A stretch of 64,000 nucleotides of DNA from Gonocerus acuteangulatus (lineage: Eukaryota; Arthropoda; Insecta; Hemiptera; Coreidae): NCBI GenBank assembly GCA_946811695.1, contig OX328124.1:99625717-99689716 (forward strand), written 5' to 3'. Numbering within the stretch: position 1 is the first letter of the stretch; every line of letters starts with the position of its first letter. Below are positions 1-11,484 of the stretch, one piece after another. The translations under genes and the position numbers were made by a program. Under the pieces are notes generated by a model that searched no databases, was not told the DNA's origin, and saw nothing but the letters and a program-made list of their open reading frames with translations.

Positions 1-1050
1 TTCAACCCAGTGGCAACAAAAACGTTAGGTAACAATCTTCTTGTTAAGTGTGTCTGGTGAAGGCTTATCCTCGACAGCTCTCATATATTATATTTAATTT
101 TAATATATTATATTTAAATTTTAAAAAAATATTATATTTTATTAATTAGATGTTTCAGAAAACTTCTCTAGAGTTACCCATTTCATAATTTTGCCCTTGG
201 CATTTTCTCGTCATTTCAGTCACGTCCCGAAGGCAGTTAAACACACATTTTCTCGGTAAACAAAATAAACACAAGAAACAAATATATAATTACATATAGG
301 GACAAGGGATTCCTTTTTAAGTGGACCGGCTTTAATTAGGTTTTCTTCAAGAGCGGACTTAAACAAAAGGATGGGAGGAATTCGACGCGAGCATCGAATT
401 TCCAGTCCTGAAACGTTTGTAGCTCGTTTCGGGGGCTAGGCACCGCGGATAACTCGACTCTTTTTTTTTCTTTTTCCTTTGTGCAAGATTAGTAACCTGC
501 TTAATTAATGAGAAAGCATTCGGAAAGAATTTATGCAACGGATCGGCGAAGCTTTCATCATCTCCGGTGAAATTAACACGCCATCAAATGTGCATTTCTT
601 CTTAGCTTTCCCATTCGGTCCTACACCTGCATCATTGGCGGCGTTTCATAGGCCAATTCTGTAATTATATCCATTGGATAAGGAATAGAAGAATTAGCGC
701 CTTGAGTGTTAATTGTGCCGCAACTTATAATTATTTACTTATTCGAAAAAATAAAGATTGATCAATTAATAAGCACATGGTATATTTTTATTTTATCTCA
801 GTCCTAAAATGGTGCTGACAGTTATTTAAAATTAAACTAAAAAAAAACGACGCAATAACATTAGCGTGTTTCCATATAAAGCTTATATCCCAAGTCATTT
901 GGAAAGATTACAGTAGAAACGTTTAATACTTTGCCATTAATGGAAAGAAATCAACACTTGAATTTTTAAGCACAATTTTCTCCGACTAAGGTAGTCCTGT
1001 AGAGAGGTTTCTGAATGATGAATATTTAAGAAAAATACCAATAAAGACCA
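1..1050. other. no recognised feature
   Basis: AT-rich sequence with short A and T runs. I see no coding region, tRNA-like box or repeat shared with the rest of the window. Confidence 0.4.
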
Positions 1051-1390
1051 AAAGGGGTAATACTCCATTGTGTGACTTTTTATTTACTTTTGAGCACCCG
1101 CAACGAGGCGATTCACCCAAATACAGATATAAAATGGAAATACACATTGTGTGATCAAAACTAAATCATTATGTCCAATTTATGAATAACAAATAAATCA
1201 ATATTTTTCAATTGATTCTGCAGTATGTGGGATGTTAACAAACGGAACCCTTCTTTTAGCGCGGTTACTCCCTATCTCCATAGGGAGAACCCGCTTATGA
1301 GGTTGACCTCACGACGCGATACGGACGTGCCGACTAGAAACTTTCTCGTTTCAGACCCCATAGATCACGAAAATATAGGTGGTTCAAATT

Positions 1391-1392
<2 letters not shown>

Positions 1393-1447
<55 letters not shown>
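1393..1447. repeat. (TA)n microsatellite inside family A
   Basis: An almost pure TA run lies just after GGTTCAAATTTG. The same junction precedes the TA run in the 55.9-kb copy, so the tract belongs to the element. Confidence 0.95.
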
Positions 1448-2209
1448 GCTTGTCTGTTCGCGCCCCTGACGGCTCAAAAATGGTCCGATTTTGATGAAAT
1501 TTGGTACAAAAATCTGTCTTCTAATTTGAAAGGTCAAATTCGTTAACCAGCAGAATCCGCCCAATGGAAGATGGCGTTTGGGGCGAAATTCGCGCAAACA
1601 AAATCGTAACGCTTATGGTTTTGAGTTCATATGCTTGCAGGTACTACTTTTAAAGGTTTCTTAACATAGGAAAACGAATGAAACCATTTTTAAGGCGATA
1701 TCTGTAACCGTTTTTGAGAAAAGTGGAATCAATGTTTTCGCATGTCATTATTTTTTTGTGGGTACTTAGAATCGTGGGATTCAATTGAAATATTTTATAC
1801 ATCTTGGAAATTAATCCCAACTAAGATGTTTAAATTTTGGTTATATTTGGAGTTAAGGAAGCATGCGAAAAAAATATTTTCTTAATAGACATGAAAAGTT
1901 TTCGGATCTTCATACATTTTTCGTAAATATCTCGATAACGGGTGGTAAGTGGAGGGTGACCATTCGAATGTTAACTAAATTCTCTACAAAAAAGGTTCTA
2001 AAGCAATATTTGATGGGGCAATGTCAATCAGAGATATAAACGCTTAAAACTTAAAAAGTGTTTGTTTTGTTGTTTTGAACGGGTTTTTGTCTTTGTTTAT
2101 CTCAGTTTTTAATTGATTGTCTTTTGTTTTAAATTGCATTTATCAGTGAAATTAGTATTTTAGTCAAATAAGCCAAGAAACTATAAAAGGTATTGGTAAT
2201 ACGTTTGGA

Positions 2210-2494
2210 ATGGCTGTGGAAATCAAGATGGCTGTGGCTAAACATGATGGCGTATACATAGGTTTGTTTTGAATTCTCCTATCTATTTCTTCCTCCTGAT
2301 GCAACTGAAGTTATCATTATTTCTTATTTTATAGACAGATTTAACTCACGAGAGAATGGACTTTTATTGGCCACGAAGCACATATTTACAGTTGATTATA
2401 ACAGTGAAACGAATTTGCTAGTAAAACAAGAAACTTAAAATGACAACGAATTTTGGGTTGTTTGGAATAGAGCCCTCTGTGCAGTAGTCGAAGA
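2210..2494 (+). pseudogene. possible captured exon pair inside the Helitron-like element
   Basis: A reading frame opens at ATG 2210 and reaches 2261. It is followed by a GT (2262) ... TTATTTTATAG (ends 2334) intron of 73 bp. The frame continues cleanly in the second block (2335-2435) as VYID-RFNSREN..., meets TAA at 2436, then stays open (NDNEFWVVWNRAL...) up to a strong donor-like GTGAGTATG at 2495. The family A copy at 55.9 kb lacks this segment. Helitrons are known to capture gene fragments, so I infer a captured, now broken, piece of a host or element gene. I do not recognise the protein. A chance open frame is possible. Confidence 0.35.
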
Positions 2495-3394
2495 GTGAGT
2501 ATGTTTTCAGTACATAATTGTATTGACTTATTCAGCCTTCCTCAAGAATGAGGATTAAGAATTATCCGTATTATTCAGTGTAAGTTGGCTACTGTCATTT
2601 TCCTGTGATTTGTGATGCCAAATCGACTCCACTTCTTCGAGATATACGGAACCGCGCTAAGATGACGCAGTTCCTGCGAGTCGGACTTTTTTTATTGGCG
2701 CTAGTCTGCAAGCGGCAATTTTTAATCTAGATATACATGATTTATACTTTACATATAGTATAGTACGAAGGATTTTTAAGAAATATTAATTTTTTCTAAA
2801 ATTTTCTTTAAACAAAAAATCTGTCGAAAAATCGTTATACGTAATTCAAATAGCCAAAAACATCATGTGTGCTATACTAGCATATATCATTAAAAATCTG
2901 CAGTTAAAGGTTAAACATGGTTTTAAGAAAATCTACGTTAAAGTTTATTGTGCTGACATGTCTATTTTTTCTTATTAATTTATTTTCATTTTTTCTAGTA
3001 ATAACGATAAAAAAATGGTATTCAATTTTGAAATGTATCAATTTGTTCTATTGAAATATTCTTTAGTTGATAAATCGAACTTTTGGCACATTTAAAATCT
3101 GTTGCGCCGCAAAGCATTTTTGATATAATTTTTGATTAGTTTTGATTAGAAGCATTTGAGTACATAAAAAATAAAATGATAAAACAAAGTTACAAGGCAA
3201 TATTACCCCTTAACAGAGATAGCAAAATATTACCCCTTAACAGAGATGGCAAAATATTGATTATGCAATTGTCACTTCCTCTCCTCCAAACGTAACCAAG
3301 AGGTCTTAGATTCAATGAATTGCAAAATGTTTTGGTACTCCATCAAATTTAGGACGGGTTATCTATAGGTTACCACTCTTTTCTTGCCAGGATA

Positions 3395-3480
3395 TGGCTG
3401 GTGCCTTTTCTTTTTAGTAAAGAAAAGCCACCACCCCATAGTGGGAATCTAACCCACGACCCTTGCCACGGAGTGTTAAG
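3395..3480 (-). repeat. degenerate tRNA-related SINE remnant
   Basis: Read on the minus strand, there is a B-box-like GGGTTAGATTCCCAC, preceded by CGTGGCAAGGGTC. Only the head is visible and no polyA or TSD is seen. It could instead be a chance match to the B box. Confidence 0.3.
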
Positions 3481-3959
3481 GAACAATTGGTAGGAAACAT
3501 TTAATAAAACTTTTATTGTGTTAGTAAATTCATTTGTGCAACTCACTATTCTGTAACTGTAGAATATCAGTTATAACCTTGTTAAATAAAACGAAAATTT
3601 ATCGATACAATGTCAGCTATTCCAATGCTAATTACGCGATAACAATATCATTCACTAAAATATCATTACTGTAATACAGAGAATAAATAGCTACGGTTAA
3701 AAATGTAGAGCTGAGTATTTCCCCTTGAGGTATGCCATTTCGCTAATAGATTTAACAAAAAAACTACGAGTAAATGTTTATAAATGTATCGTCCCAAAGA
3801 TAATCACATTATGTAGTCATCCTAGAAGAAGCCTATTCAACTTTACCACAAGATTCTGGTCACTATAATCAAAAGTGAAGAAAAATAAAAAATGTGGAAA
3901 CAAACGAGTTTAAAATTCTTGATCCGAAGCCTAGTAGAAAGTTCTGTAATATTTTAAGC
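3481..3959. other. no recognised feature
   Basis: AT-rich, no repeats shared with the window and no credible coding frame. Confidence 0.35.
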
Positions 3960-4322
3960 CTGCCGAGGGTGATTGTTCCGAGGGAACACGAAAACCCAAA
4001 GGCCAAATACCACGGCTGTCGAGTCGGGAGCACCCAGCTGCCTAAGGCTATACGGGGCCTCTGCTCTAGAAATTCCTAAATTATCCTCAGATTCATGTCA
4101 GCCAACATGTTATAAAACCACCGTTACAATTATTTATAATAAGTATCCTCTTGAAGTTATGGCGAATTCCACATGTCAGCACAGAAAAGTTTTATTCCCC
4201 CTTTAAGCATCACTGGTGTCAGACTTGAAGATGAAGTGTTCAACTCATGTAGACGAACACTTGTCTGAATAAAGCTGTCTTGGGAGCCAGTCACTCCAAG
4301 TACCTATATAAAAAAAAAAAAA
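3960..4322 (+). other. polyA-ended transcript-like stretch, candidate retrocopy or 3' UTR
   Basis: The left part (3963-4070) is noticeably GC-richer than its surroundings. The stretch ends with GAATAAAGC (AATAAA at about 4269) and, about 45 bases further, a run of about 13 A. A polyadenylation signal followed by a genomic A run is the signature of a retroposed transcript. Two short overlapping frames (61 and 77 codons) match nothing I recognise. No target duplication was found. It could also be the 3' end of an unrecognised retroposon. Confidence 0.3.
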
Positions 4323-4502
4323 ATCATGTATGCCTTTCTTCGATAATTCATAAGATAGGATGATAATTTATTTAAATGGGGTGCATCTGTTTGGCGTTGG
4401 ATGTTGATGAGGTTAATGTTTGCAGGAATAACTTCGAAACAACTCAAATGACAATGATTTAGGTACGCCTAAATCAGAAAAGTTTCGAAACATTTTTTTT
4501 CT

Positions 4503-4507
<5 letters not shown>

Positions 4508-4543
<36 letters not shown>
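4508..4543. repeat. (A)n homopolymer
   Basis: A run of about 35 A with no recognisable retroposon body upstream. Confidence 0.9.
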
Positions 4544-4545
<2 letters not shown>

Positions 4546-5304
4546 TATTTTCGTTCTCATCTCCGAAATTATTCATCCTAGAAACCTTTTCAATGCGTCA
4601 AAAGATTTTGAAACGTTAAAATTGATTCGCCACTCTCATATTTAGCAATAAGTATGAAAAATGGTGACAAAAGACATTTTTTTGTCTGCTTAAAATGCTT
4701 TTAGGAGCTTCTTACTCTAGGAGGAATGTGTTGATTCATTAGTAAAACAACCCGGCAAATCTCGCTTAATCAGTTTAAGAAGTTTAGCACAATAATGTTT
4801 CCATTGAGGTCTTAGCAAAACATTTTCAGATTTTGTTGATTGTTACAAAATTCAAAGGAAATGCTTTAACGGCGTCCAATTTGACTCCTTGGAGATGACA
4901 GCCTCCACGTTGACAGAATACTCATTCACTTAAAGAACACAAAAGTGTACAACAAATACAAATACCAAATTTGATACCAAGCCAAATTTTGAATTAAATA
5001 TATATAAAAAATTTAGATGAGTATTTCACCTAAACCAATTTATAATTGACTTAAACCAAATTAATTTCCATTATGCAAGATAAATTATAAAGTACATAAT
5101 ACTTCCCACAGAATGTATTGTAAATAGACCGTTCTCAGCTCGATCATCGAAGGTACGGAATACCGGGCTAGGTTAGTTCTTGAAGAGTGATTAAATGACA
5201 ATACCATGTGAAAAAGTGAATTTCGCTGACATAACTCCAACTTCTACAAATTGTACCAAGTACCGTATAAAAGGATAAATAACAGTAATAACAGAAAACA
5301 AATT
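4544..5304. other. no recognised feature
   Basis: AT-rich unique-looking sequence with no credible coding region. Confidence 0.35.
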
Positions 5305-5925
5305 TACGAAGACAGGGATGGTTAGGATTCGGCTAGGAGAAAAAAAATGTCTACTAAAGTGTAAGTCGCACCATTTATTACCGACACACATTCATACAGC
5401 TATCAACCACATCAACACGTGTAGCCACTTCTCTCCAGCTCACAAAAAATTTGTAACCGCAAAATCACAATTCCCAAAAAAATTATTGAATGTTGAAATA
5501 GCTAACTTAAACTACACTGATGGCTTATTTCTTTCTGCATGTTGTTTACTTTCACACCTTTTTATTTTTGGTCGAATTTAAGGCGTGTCAACCGTTTTTT
5601 CACACCTTTGTTAATGGTTTTACTGAACCACATTTTCAATAATAACTACCTATCTACCGAATGTTCATTGTTTAAAAATAAGATTGTTTTTAAAATTTAG
5701 TGTCATGATGTATAAACTACGCTCATTTCTGACTGTTTTTTTTTTTTTTACTTATAAATTTGTATTTATTTTTTAGCTGAAGAAGGCTGCCAACGTGCAG
5801 CGGAAACGTCCAATACAGATTTCTTCCTGAAGGTCTGACGTTTTTTTCCTCCTAGCGGAATCCCGACCATCCCTTGTCTTCGTATCACTGCAACGGCTAA
5901 CTATCTCCATCTCCACTAGGAAAAC
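5305..5925. mobile_element. fold-back (long-inverted-end) element FB, copy 1
   Basis: The left end (5305-5348: ACGAAGACAGGGATGGTTAGG then GGCTAGGAG) is repeated in inverse at 5838-5886 (CTCCTAGCGGAATCCC ... CCATCCCTTGTCTTCGTA). Beyond the right end comes GGCTAACTATCTCCATC, which is also the outer end of other copies. Near the right arm lies a CTGAAGA-stem-GGAAAC motif (5778-5812) with stem GCTGC/GCAGC. Related copies: 7250-7470, 17630-17765, 21525-21855, 29680-31095, 45232-45500, 57325-57745, 61390-61505. No transposase is encoded. Confidence 0.65.
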
Positions 5926-6894
5926 AAATTTGTTTTGTCATACATCTGCTAACTCGATGATGATACGTGTATAACATTAGCATTGGTGGTCTAAGAAAAA
6001 TCGTCTCCTATATTATTTCAGTTATAGCAAGTCAAATGGTCATTGAAGGGGAAGAATTCCTGTTTTAAAAATTGAGGTTGTATTTCTAATGAGGTTTTGG
6101 TTCCTGAAGAGGCACCTAGATGGCGTGAAACATAAAGAACAATCATTTTTATTGATCTTCTACCTATCACATATAATATAGAGAAATTTTTTTGTAAAAT
6201 TTCTCCTGACATAAAACAACTAGAAGCGAAGTGAACTGGACATTTTCTTAGTGAAGTGAAAAACTTATATTAAATTGACACCACTAAACGATTCATTCAG
6301 TCGCCGACGATTTATTTTTATTAGCCTAGGCTAAATTTATTAAATAGGATTTGTTGTGGAGTCTGTTACACTGAAATGGATAAAAACCATAGCAGCAACA
6401 ACAAAATACTGCTAAGAAATCCATTGACAAGCTATAACGCTATTTAATTGGAATGCAATACTCAGGAAACAAGTTGATTAAAATATTTGCATTGCTTGTC
6501 AAGTCCGAGCTGTGCCTTCACTTTCCACTCCGACAGCCTAATTGATCTTGTAAGCTAAACCCTTATCCGTATATTGATTTTTACTATTAATAACTACAAT
6601 AATAAATTGATACCAAATTTTAATGATCACTTCGCAGTGATTTCATTCCTGTATTTTATAAACTATTATAGGAACTGCATCATATTAGCGCGGCTGCGTT
6701 CTTATCCCTAATGTTGGAAACATAGAAACAGTTATAATTTTGGTTAGACTTTTCATGAAATAATTTATGATCCCAAATAGGTCACCGTTGCAAGGGTTCA
6801 TACCTTATACCTGGCTACCTGGCCTTGTGAAGGTTCGCTCTAAAAACACACTACTTACTGTTTCTTATTTTCTTTTACTATAATACTAATTTTA
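5926..6894. other. no recognised gene; one hammerhead-like motif
   Basis: AT-rich sequence. The only structured signal is a CCTGAAGAGGCACC ... GGCGTGAAAC motif at 6099-6135, similar to those inside the fold-back elements. No inverted partner arm was recognised here. Confidence 0.35.
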
Positions 6895-7245
6895 GAAATA
6901 AATTTAATTTAAAAAAAATCAATTAAAAAGTGATTTAAACAAAGAAAAACCCCGTTCAAATCAACCAAAAAAAAACACATTTGAAGTTTTAAGCACTTAT
7001 TTATCCGATTGACAACCCTTAATCGAAAATTGCTTCAGAATTTTTTTTATAGAGCATTTAGTAAGCTTTCGCATGGTAACGATCCGCTTATGATGATTTC
7101 AAATTGTTTTCGAGATATTTAGGAAAATATATTAATAAGATATTTTATTCTAATCCTTTCTTAACTCCAAACGTAACCAAAATTTAATCATGTTTGTTTA
7201 TATGAATTTCAAGCATGCAGAAATTTTTTTAACTGAATCCCATGA
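6895..7245 (-). mobile_element. Helitron-like family A, internal fragment
   Basis: Read on the minus strand, this matches the middle of the 56-kb copy (about 56450-56790). Shared landmarks are TTACGTTTGGAGTTAAG, ATATCTCGAAAACA-like, GTCAATCGGA and AACGGGGTTTTT-like. Both ends of the element are missing, and it abuts the fold-back element at 7250. Confidence 0.6.
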
Positions 7246-7249
7246 TACA

Positions 7250-7470
7250 AGATGGAGATAGTTAGCCGTTGCGGTGATGAGAAGTCAAGGGATGGTTGGG
7301 ATTTCGCTAGGAGAAAAAACGTCAGATCTTGAGGTAGAAATCTATACTATTATACATCAATATCTATATTGATATATATCTACACTGATATATACCAATA
7401 TAGATTTCTGCCTGAAGATCTGATGTTTTTTTCTCCTAGCGAAATCCCAACCATCCCTTGACTTTGTATA
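7250..7470. mobile_element. fold-back element FB, short copy
   Basis: Almost perfect palindrome. GAAGTCAAGGGATGGTTGGG ... TTTCGCTAGGAGAAAAAAC (7281-7320) returns in inverse at 7428-7466, with a short AT-rich loop of TATA-containing direct and inverted steps. The outer left sequence GGAGATAGTTAGCCGTTGC is the family end also seen, inverted, at about 5894-5915. Confidence 0.7.
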
Positions 7471-9059
7471 AAAAAAAAACATGACATACACGAGGAGGAT
7501 CGATAAAGGCTCTGAAGTGACACATTTCCTTCTGATCGACATTATATGCAAAAACGTTAACATTTTATTTTTATCTTTAGAAACCATTTTTACAAGTATC
7601 TTTTGAGATAATACAATAGCCCTTAATAAGGTTAGAAAAAACAGTCTTTCTTCCTTAGAGAGCTCTGGGAAGTAAAAATCGGATTATCTCAAGGCGAAAT
7701 ATTGAATTTCAAAACGTCTGGTTACTTTTTTGCTTACAAATTGTTAGTCTCTGCCAGACTGGGAAAAAGTATTATTTTTTGTTGTCGATGATATTTACCA
7801 AATTAGGGTTTCTTGGGGTGATTATTTTAAATCTACTATTATTTTTGGTTTCAAAAAATGTTTACTACTAGTTTAATTGAAAACGTGAACATAGTTTTGA
7901 ATTTATTTGATGTAATATATTTATATTTCATTGTATAAATTGTATTGTTTTACGATTGTATTTTTCCCTTAATCTACTCTCTAAAACAAATAAATTCGTG
8001 AAAGACTAATTTTCTAAACTCAAGAAATAAAATAAAGCATCCTATTTTTTTTGTATTTCTCGGCTCGTAAGGCGCATTGGACGGAACGCTCGGACGCGTG
8101 TCGACTATTCTGTCGATGTAGAATCATTAGAAAAAAATAATGGACCAAATCGGTGACCCCGCCACTGTATATTAGAGGTGAATAATGTTATTAAAATGAA
8201 GTTTATTTTATTAGCACCCATTTAGTTTCAACACTATTTTAAAAAAAAATGCTAAATTTCGTCGAAATCTGACCAGCGTTGCTATAACGGGACATCGGAG
8301 CGAAGTGCACAGCCCATTTGTACTTTCCAACCCCTTGAGCGGCCCTTGCAAGAAATATTTCGTATTGCTCGGGGGATCTCTGCCTATCTCACCAGTCCAT
8401 TGAAGTTTAAATTCTTACGATAAGCGCCTCGATGTGGTTCTTAGATCACACACAAGGAGAATATGATAAATCGTTAAATGTATAAGCGGCGATTCCGTTC
8501 TTCATGAGAGCGGAGAAAAACCACTGCATATTGGTGGTATAGACTGGATTGAGATTTTCGCAGCCTCCAGTCGGTTCCTTTAAGATATCTAGGTTAATTT
8601 CCGTTTGATGGACTTTTTACTTTGTTTCCTGCAAAATGTCTTTCTGCCGGAAGAGCTGTTCTTCATACTCCAGATAAAACTCAAAAAAAAATATAAAAGA
8701 GATACCAGCTACTAGAGAGTGTTTGTAAATGATAAAGGACTGTCAGTCGATGGAGTCCAACATAAAGACTGCGAGCACAATGTTTTATTCAACACTATTT
8801 TACTGGGCGAACCTAACACAAGGCGCGCCCTTACAGCTGACTCGCTGTCCACTATGTTCTTGGATTTATGTCTCATTTATTTCGCATGCAATATGACTCG
8901 GATGGCATTTATTTTTGGGAGTGCTGTATAATACGCAAAGGTCCGGATTAAGATGATGATTCACTGACAAAAGATCTGCTAAAGATGTAAATCATTTTTT
9001 TTTTTTTTTTTTGTTTAAACTAAAATATAAAAAAAAAAAAAATAGTGATCAAAATCTCT
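7471..9059. other. no recognised feature
   Basis: AT-rich with a somewhat GC-richer patch at 8090-8420. An open frame at 8719-8931 (70 codons) has no recognisable similarity. A T run lies at 8995-9012 and an A run at about 9030-9042. Confidence 0.3.
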
Positions 9060-9310
9060 ACATTTTGAGGTTTTGAAAGAGAGACGAACAGGGGAGAGAA
9101 GACGAGAGAAAAGCGGATGGAGATTGATAAAGACAACTCGAGAAAGATGGATTAAGAGAGAGAGAGACTGTGAGCGAGAGATCAAGAGCGAAAAAAGAGA
9201 GATCAAGATACAAATAGAGAAAGACGCAAAGAGAAAGAAAGACAGTGAAAGAGAAAGAGAGATAGTGAGAGGAATGTCAATAGCGAAATAGAGAAATATC
9301 AAGAGCGATA
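9060..9310. repeat. purine-rich (GA) degenerate repeat, left part
   Basis: The plus strand is almost only purines, built from variants of AGAGAGAAAGA and ATCAAGAGCGAAATAGAG. It is the same tract as 10256-10920, and the Helitron-like element at 9311-10255 sits between the two parts. Long frames here are low-complexity artefacts. Confidence 0.85.
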
Positions 9311-10094
9311 AAGTCCGTCACGCAGGAGCTGCATAACTAAGCACTTTCCTCAGAATTTGGGTAGTTTGGAAAGCAGTCTGCTTTCCAGAACAATTCGCTT
9401 AAAATATCCTACATAAATAAAATAAAAACATGAATAGTTCTCTTTTAAATTTTTAATGAGTATCTGATCAATTATTAATTTGCTTCCAGAGTTATGTTTA
9501 CACATGGTACCTATTACACTACGTAATAAATACAAAAAACCTCATATTATCGTATTTTGATCTAACGCAGAAACAGGATACAGTCACTCTAGTGTTAGAA
9601 AGCGCTCCTTGCGGCGGCTATGTGAACCTACGTCTGGCGGGCTTTTCTATTGAAATATATTACAAATTAAACCCCCGCTTTCCGATTGACCGATTCAGCT
9701 CATTTTTACAACACTTCTTTCTCATGAGTTACCCACGACGTATACCGCGTTTCGTTACAATACAACAGAAATTACGACCGGTATAAGTATATTTGGAATT
9801 TGGGTCCGGAGTAAACCCCCCCTCCTAATGAACCGATTTAGTTTATTTTTGCAACACATATTTACCTGTGGATTACCACTACGAATACCGAGTTTCGTTG
9901 AAATATAACAAATATTACGGCTGACATAGTCAAATTAGTGTTTTGGGTTCGGGGTAAACCCCCCCTTCCGGTGGACCGACTTTAGTGGTTAACGAACTCG
10001 TTCAATCGTTTGCTAATTGAATGCTATATACCAAGTTTCGTGACGAAAAAACAAAAGCTCTGGCCGCTATCGTGTTAACAGACACATATATATA

Positions 10095-10144
<50 letters not shown>

Positions 10145-10255
10145 TAAATTTTAACGGGGGTCATTTTCGGTGTCTACTAAGATTTGAAGAAATTTTTCAA
10201 AAATTCCGTCATGAGTCCAACTTCAATAGCTACTTTCCTTCGGAGGAATGTGCTA
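9311..10255 (-). mobile_element. Helitron-like element, family D copy 1
   Basis: Oriented on the minus strand. Its 3' end is at the left: AAGTCCGTCA, then the hairpin GCAG-GAG-CTGC (9322-9332), then AAGCACTTTCCTC (9339-9351). Its 5' end at the right is the inverse, ACTTTCCTTCGGAGGAATGTGCTA (10232-10255). It holds about three tandem blocks of roughly 143 bp, each with a C-run plus CCGATT motif (near 9671, 9818 and 9958), and a TA microsatellite (10084-10140). A plus-strand copy lies at 61967-63250. The terminal layout is alignable to family A. It is inserted in the purine tract and has no coding capacity. Confidence 0.65.
10084..10140. repeat. (TA)n microsatellite inside family D
   Basis: The TA run is flanked by CAGACACATA on one side and AAATTTTAACGGGGG-like sequence on the other, the same junctions as in the 62-kb copy. 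Confidence 0.95.
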
Positions 10256-10365
10256 AAAGAGAGATATCAAGATAAGAATGGAGAAAGATAAAGAGAGAAA
10301 GGAAGATTAAGCGAAAAAGAGAAATATCAAAAGCGAAATGGAGAAAGACCAAGAGAGAAAGAAAG

Positions 10366-10439
<74 letters not shown>

Positions 10440-10920
10440 GCAGACAGGGAGCCAGTGCGAGAGAGGTCAAGAGCGAAATAGAGAAATATCAAGAGCAAAA
10501 AAGAAAGATTTCAAGATCAAAATAAAGAAAGATCAAGAGAGAAAGAAAGACAGTGGGAGAGAAAGATTAAGGGAGAAAGAGAGACAGTGAGAGGAAGATC
10601 AATAGCGAAATAGAGAAATATTAAGAGCGAAAAAGAGAAAGATCAAGATCAAAAGGGGGGAAAATCAATAGAGAAAGAAAGACAGGGAGAAAGAGAGATC
10701 ACGAGCGAAATAGAGAAAGATCGAGAGCGAAACAGCTAGAAAGTTAGAAATATCAAGAGAGGAGAGATTGAGATCAAGTTGGGATTGAGTTTGGGTGGTA
10801 GAGGGAGCGAGAGAGGGAAACGGGGAGTGAGAGAAAGGGGGGGTTGAGATAGAGAGAAAGAGAGGGAGTGAGAGGGAGCTAAATTGAGGTGAACTTGAAG
10901 TGATAAAGACCAAGAGAGAC
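10256..10920. repeat. purine-rich (GA) degenerate repeat, right part, with (GA)n core
   Basis: Continuation of the purine tract, with a pure (GA)n run at about 10371-10435. Variants of ATCAAGAGCGAAA recur. Confidence 0.85.
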
Positions 10921-11266
10921 AGACGTAGAGTTTTGACTAGCCTAGAATGATGACCGTGAGCTACGAGTGGGAGGATGAGAGGATGACCACAAGACTGGAG
11001 ATGAGAATCTTCCTATCTTGAACTAGGATCTGAGGAAGTAAGGGTTGCTCCTTAAAATACTGCACCGCTGAGTGCAGGGATGTCTGAGGGCATATATCCT
11101 AGGGGCTCGTCAGTATGCAGCCTGCGCTCTTCATCCTGTCTTATCGACGCGGCACAACCAGACAAGCAATACTTTTATATTTTCATTACCATACCGGGAA
11201 CCTATCCTCTTCAGCTATCAGAGGATATGTCAGAGGACGTATCTCAGGAAGATCATAAATAAAAAA
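10921..11266. other. no recognised feature
   Basis: Mixed-composition sequence. Two overlapping frames at 11072-11275 match nothing I recognise. Confidence 0.3.
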
Positions 11267-11380
11267 ATACCCTGAGATGAGAAAATTCCTGCCACCGGTG
11301 CCATGGTGGGTTCGGGATCGAACCCACCATCTCCCGCTTATGAGTCTAAGGCGCTAGCCACTAGACCACGGGAGATCCCG
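11267..11380 (-). repeat. tRNA-Glu-like SINE (SINE-1), 3'-truncated copy
   Basis: On the minus strand the head reads GGGATCTCCCGTGGTCTAG, with A-box TGGTCTAGTGGCTAGC and B-box GGTTCGATCCC, resembling tRNA-Glu. The body reaches GGAATTTTCTCATCTCAGGG, and the 3' hairpin and A tail are missing. A short extra piece containing GGTGCCATGG lies after the B box. Other copies: 16830-17017, 27175-27355, 45781-45982, 63244-63424. Confidence 0.8.
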
Positions 11381-11484
11381 AAACGGAGGTAGTAATTTCC
11401 GTTTTGATTTGGCTCCTAGTTTCCTGTATTTGTGGTACGTAAATAGGGGGCTTTTCATTAAGATGTTTTTCCTGGACGTATTTA

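Larger units (their letters stand above)
1254..2693 (+). mobile_element. Helitron-like (Helentron/DINE-like) nonautonomous element, family A copy 1
   Basis: The element begins TTTTAGCGCGGTTACTCC and ends with the reverse complement AACCGCGCTAA, followed by a short hairpin CGCAG-TTC-CTGCG (2666-2678), then AGTCGGAC and a T run. This asymmetric layout (short subterminal inverted repeats, a single 3' hairpin, ends at T tracts, an internal microsatellite) fits nonautonomous Helentron/DINE-1-like elements. A second copy lies at 55898-57838, and fragments lie at 6895-7245 (minus), 15911-16010 and 38135-38420. No Rep/helicase is encoded. It sits inside repeat B. The family assignment is inferred from architecture. 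Confidence 0.6.
1051..3240. repeat. old dispersed repeat B, copy 1, split by a Helitron-like insertion
   Basis: The two outer parts (about 1051-1253 and 2694-3240) match, in the same order, a continuous repeat at 21950-22810. Matching landmarks include a run around 1170-1210 (near 21995-22035), the phrase GCGATAGTCTGCAGG-like just after the insertion, and a shared stretch around 3030-3160 (near 22640-22760). The ends read AAAGGGGTAATAC on the left and TATTACCCCTTAA on the right, a possible short terminal inverted repeat. The right end is tandemly doubled (28-bp unit at about 3200-3250). No coding sequence is seen in it, and the superfamily is unknown. Confidence 0.55.

Noticed and set aside
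1225..1597. Frames rich in YIYIYI here and at 10021, 31461, 35768, 55972, 56029 and 57493
   Set aside because: Translations of TA microsatellites.
8719..8931. Possible small protein gene of 70 codons
   Set aside because: No recognisable family, no splice or polyA context, and length within chance expectation.
9015..10913. Frames rich in Arg/Glu (plus) or Leu/Ser/Phe (minus)
   Set aside because: Translations of the GA-rich low-complexity tract.
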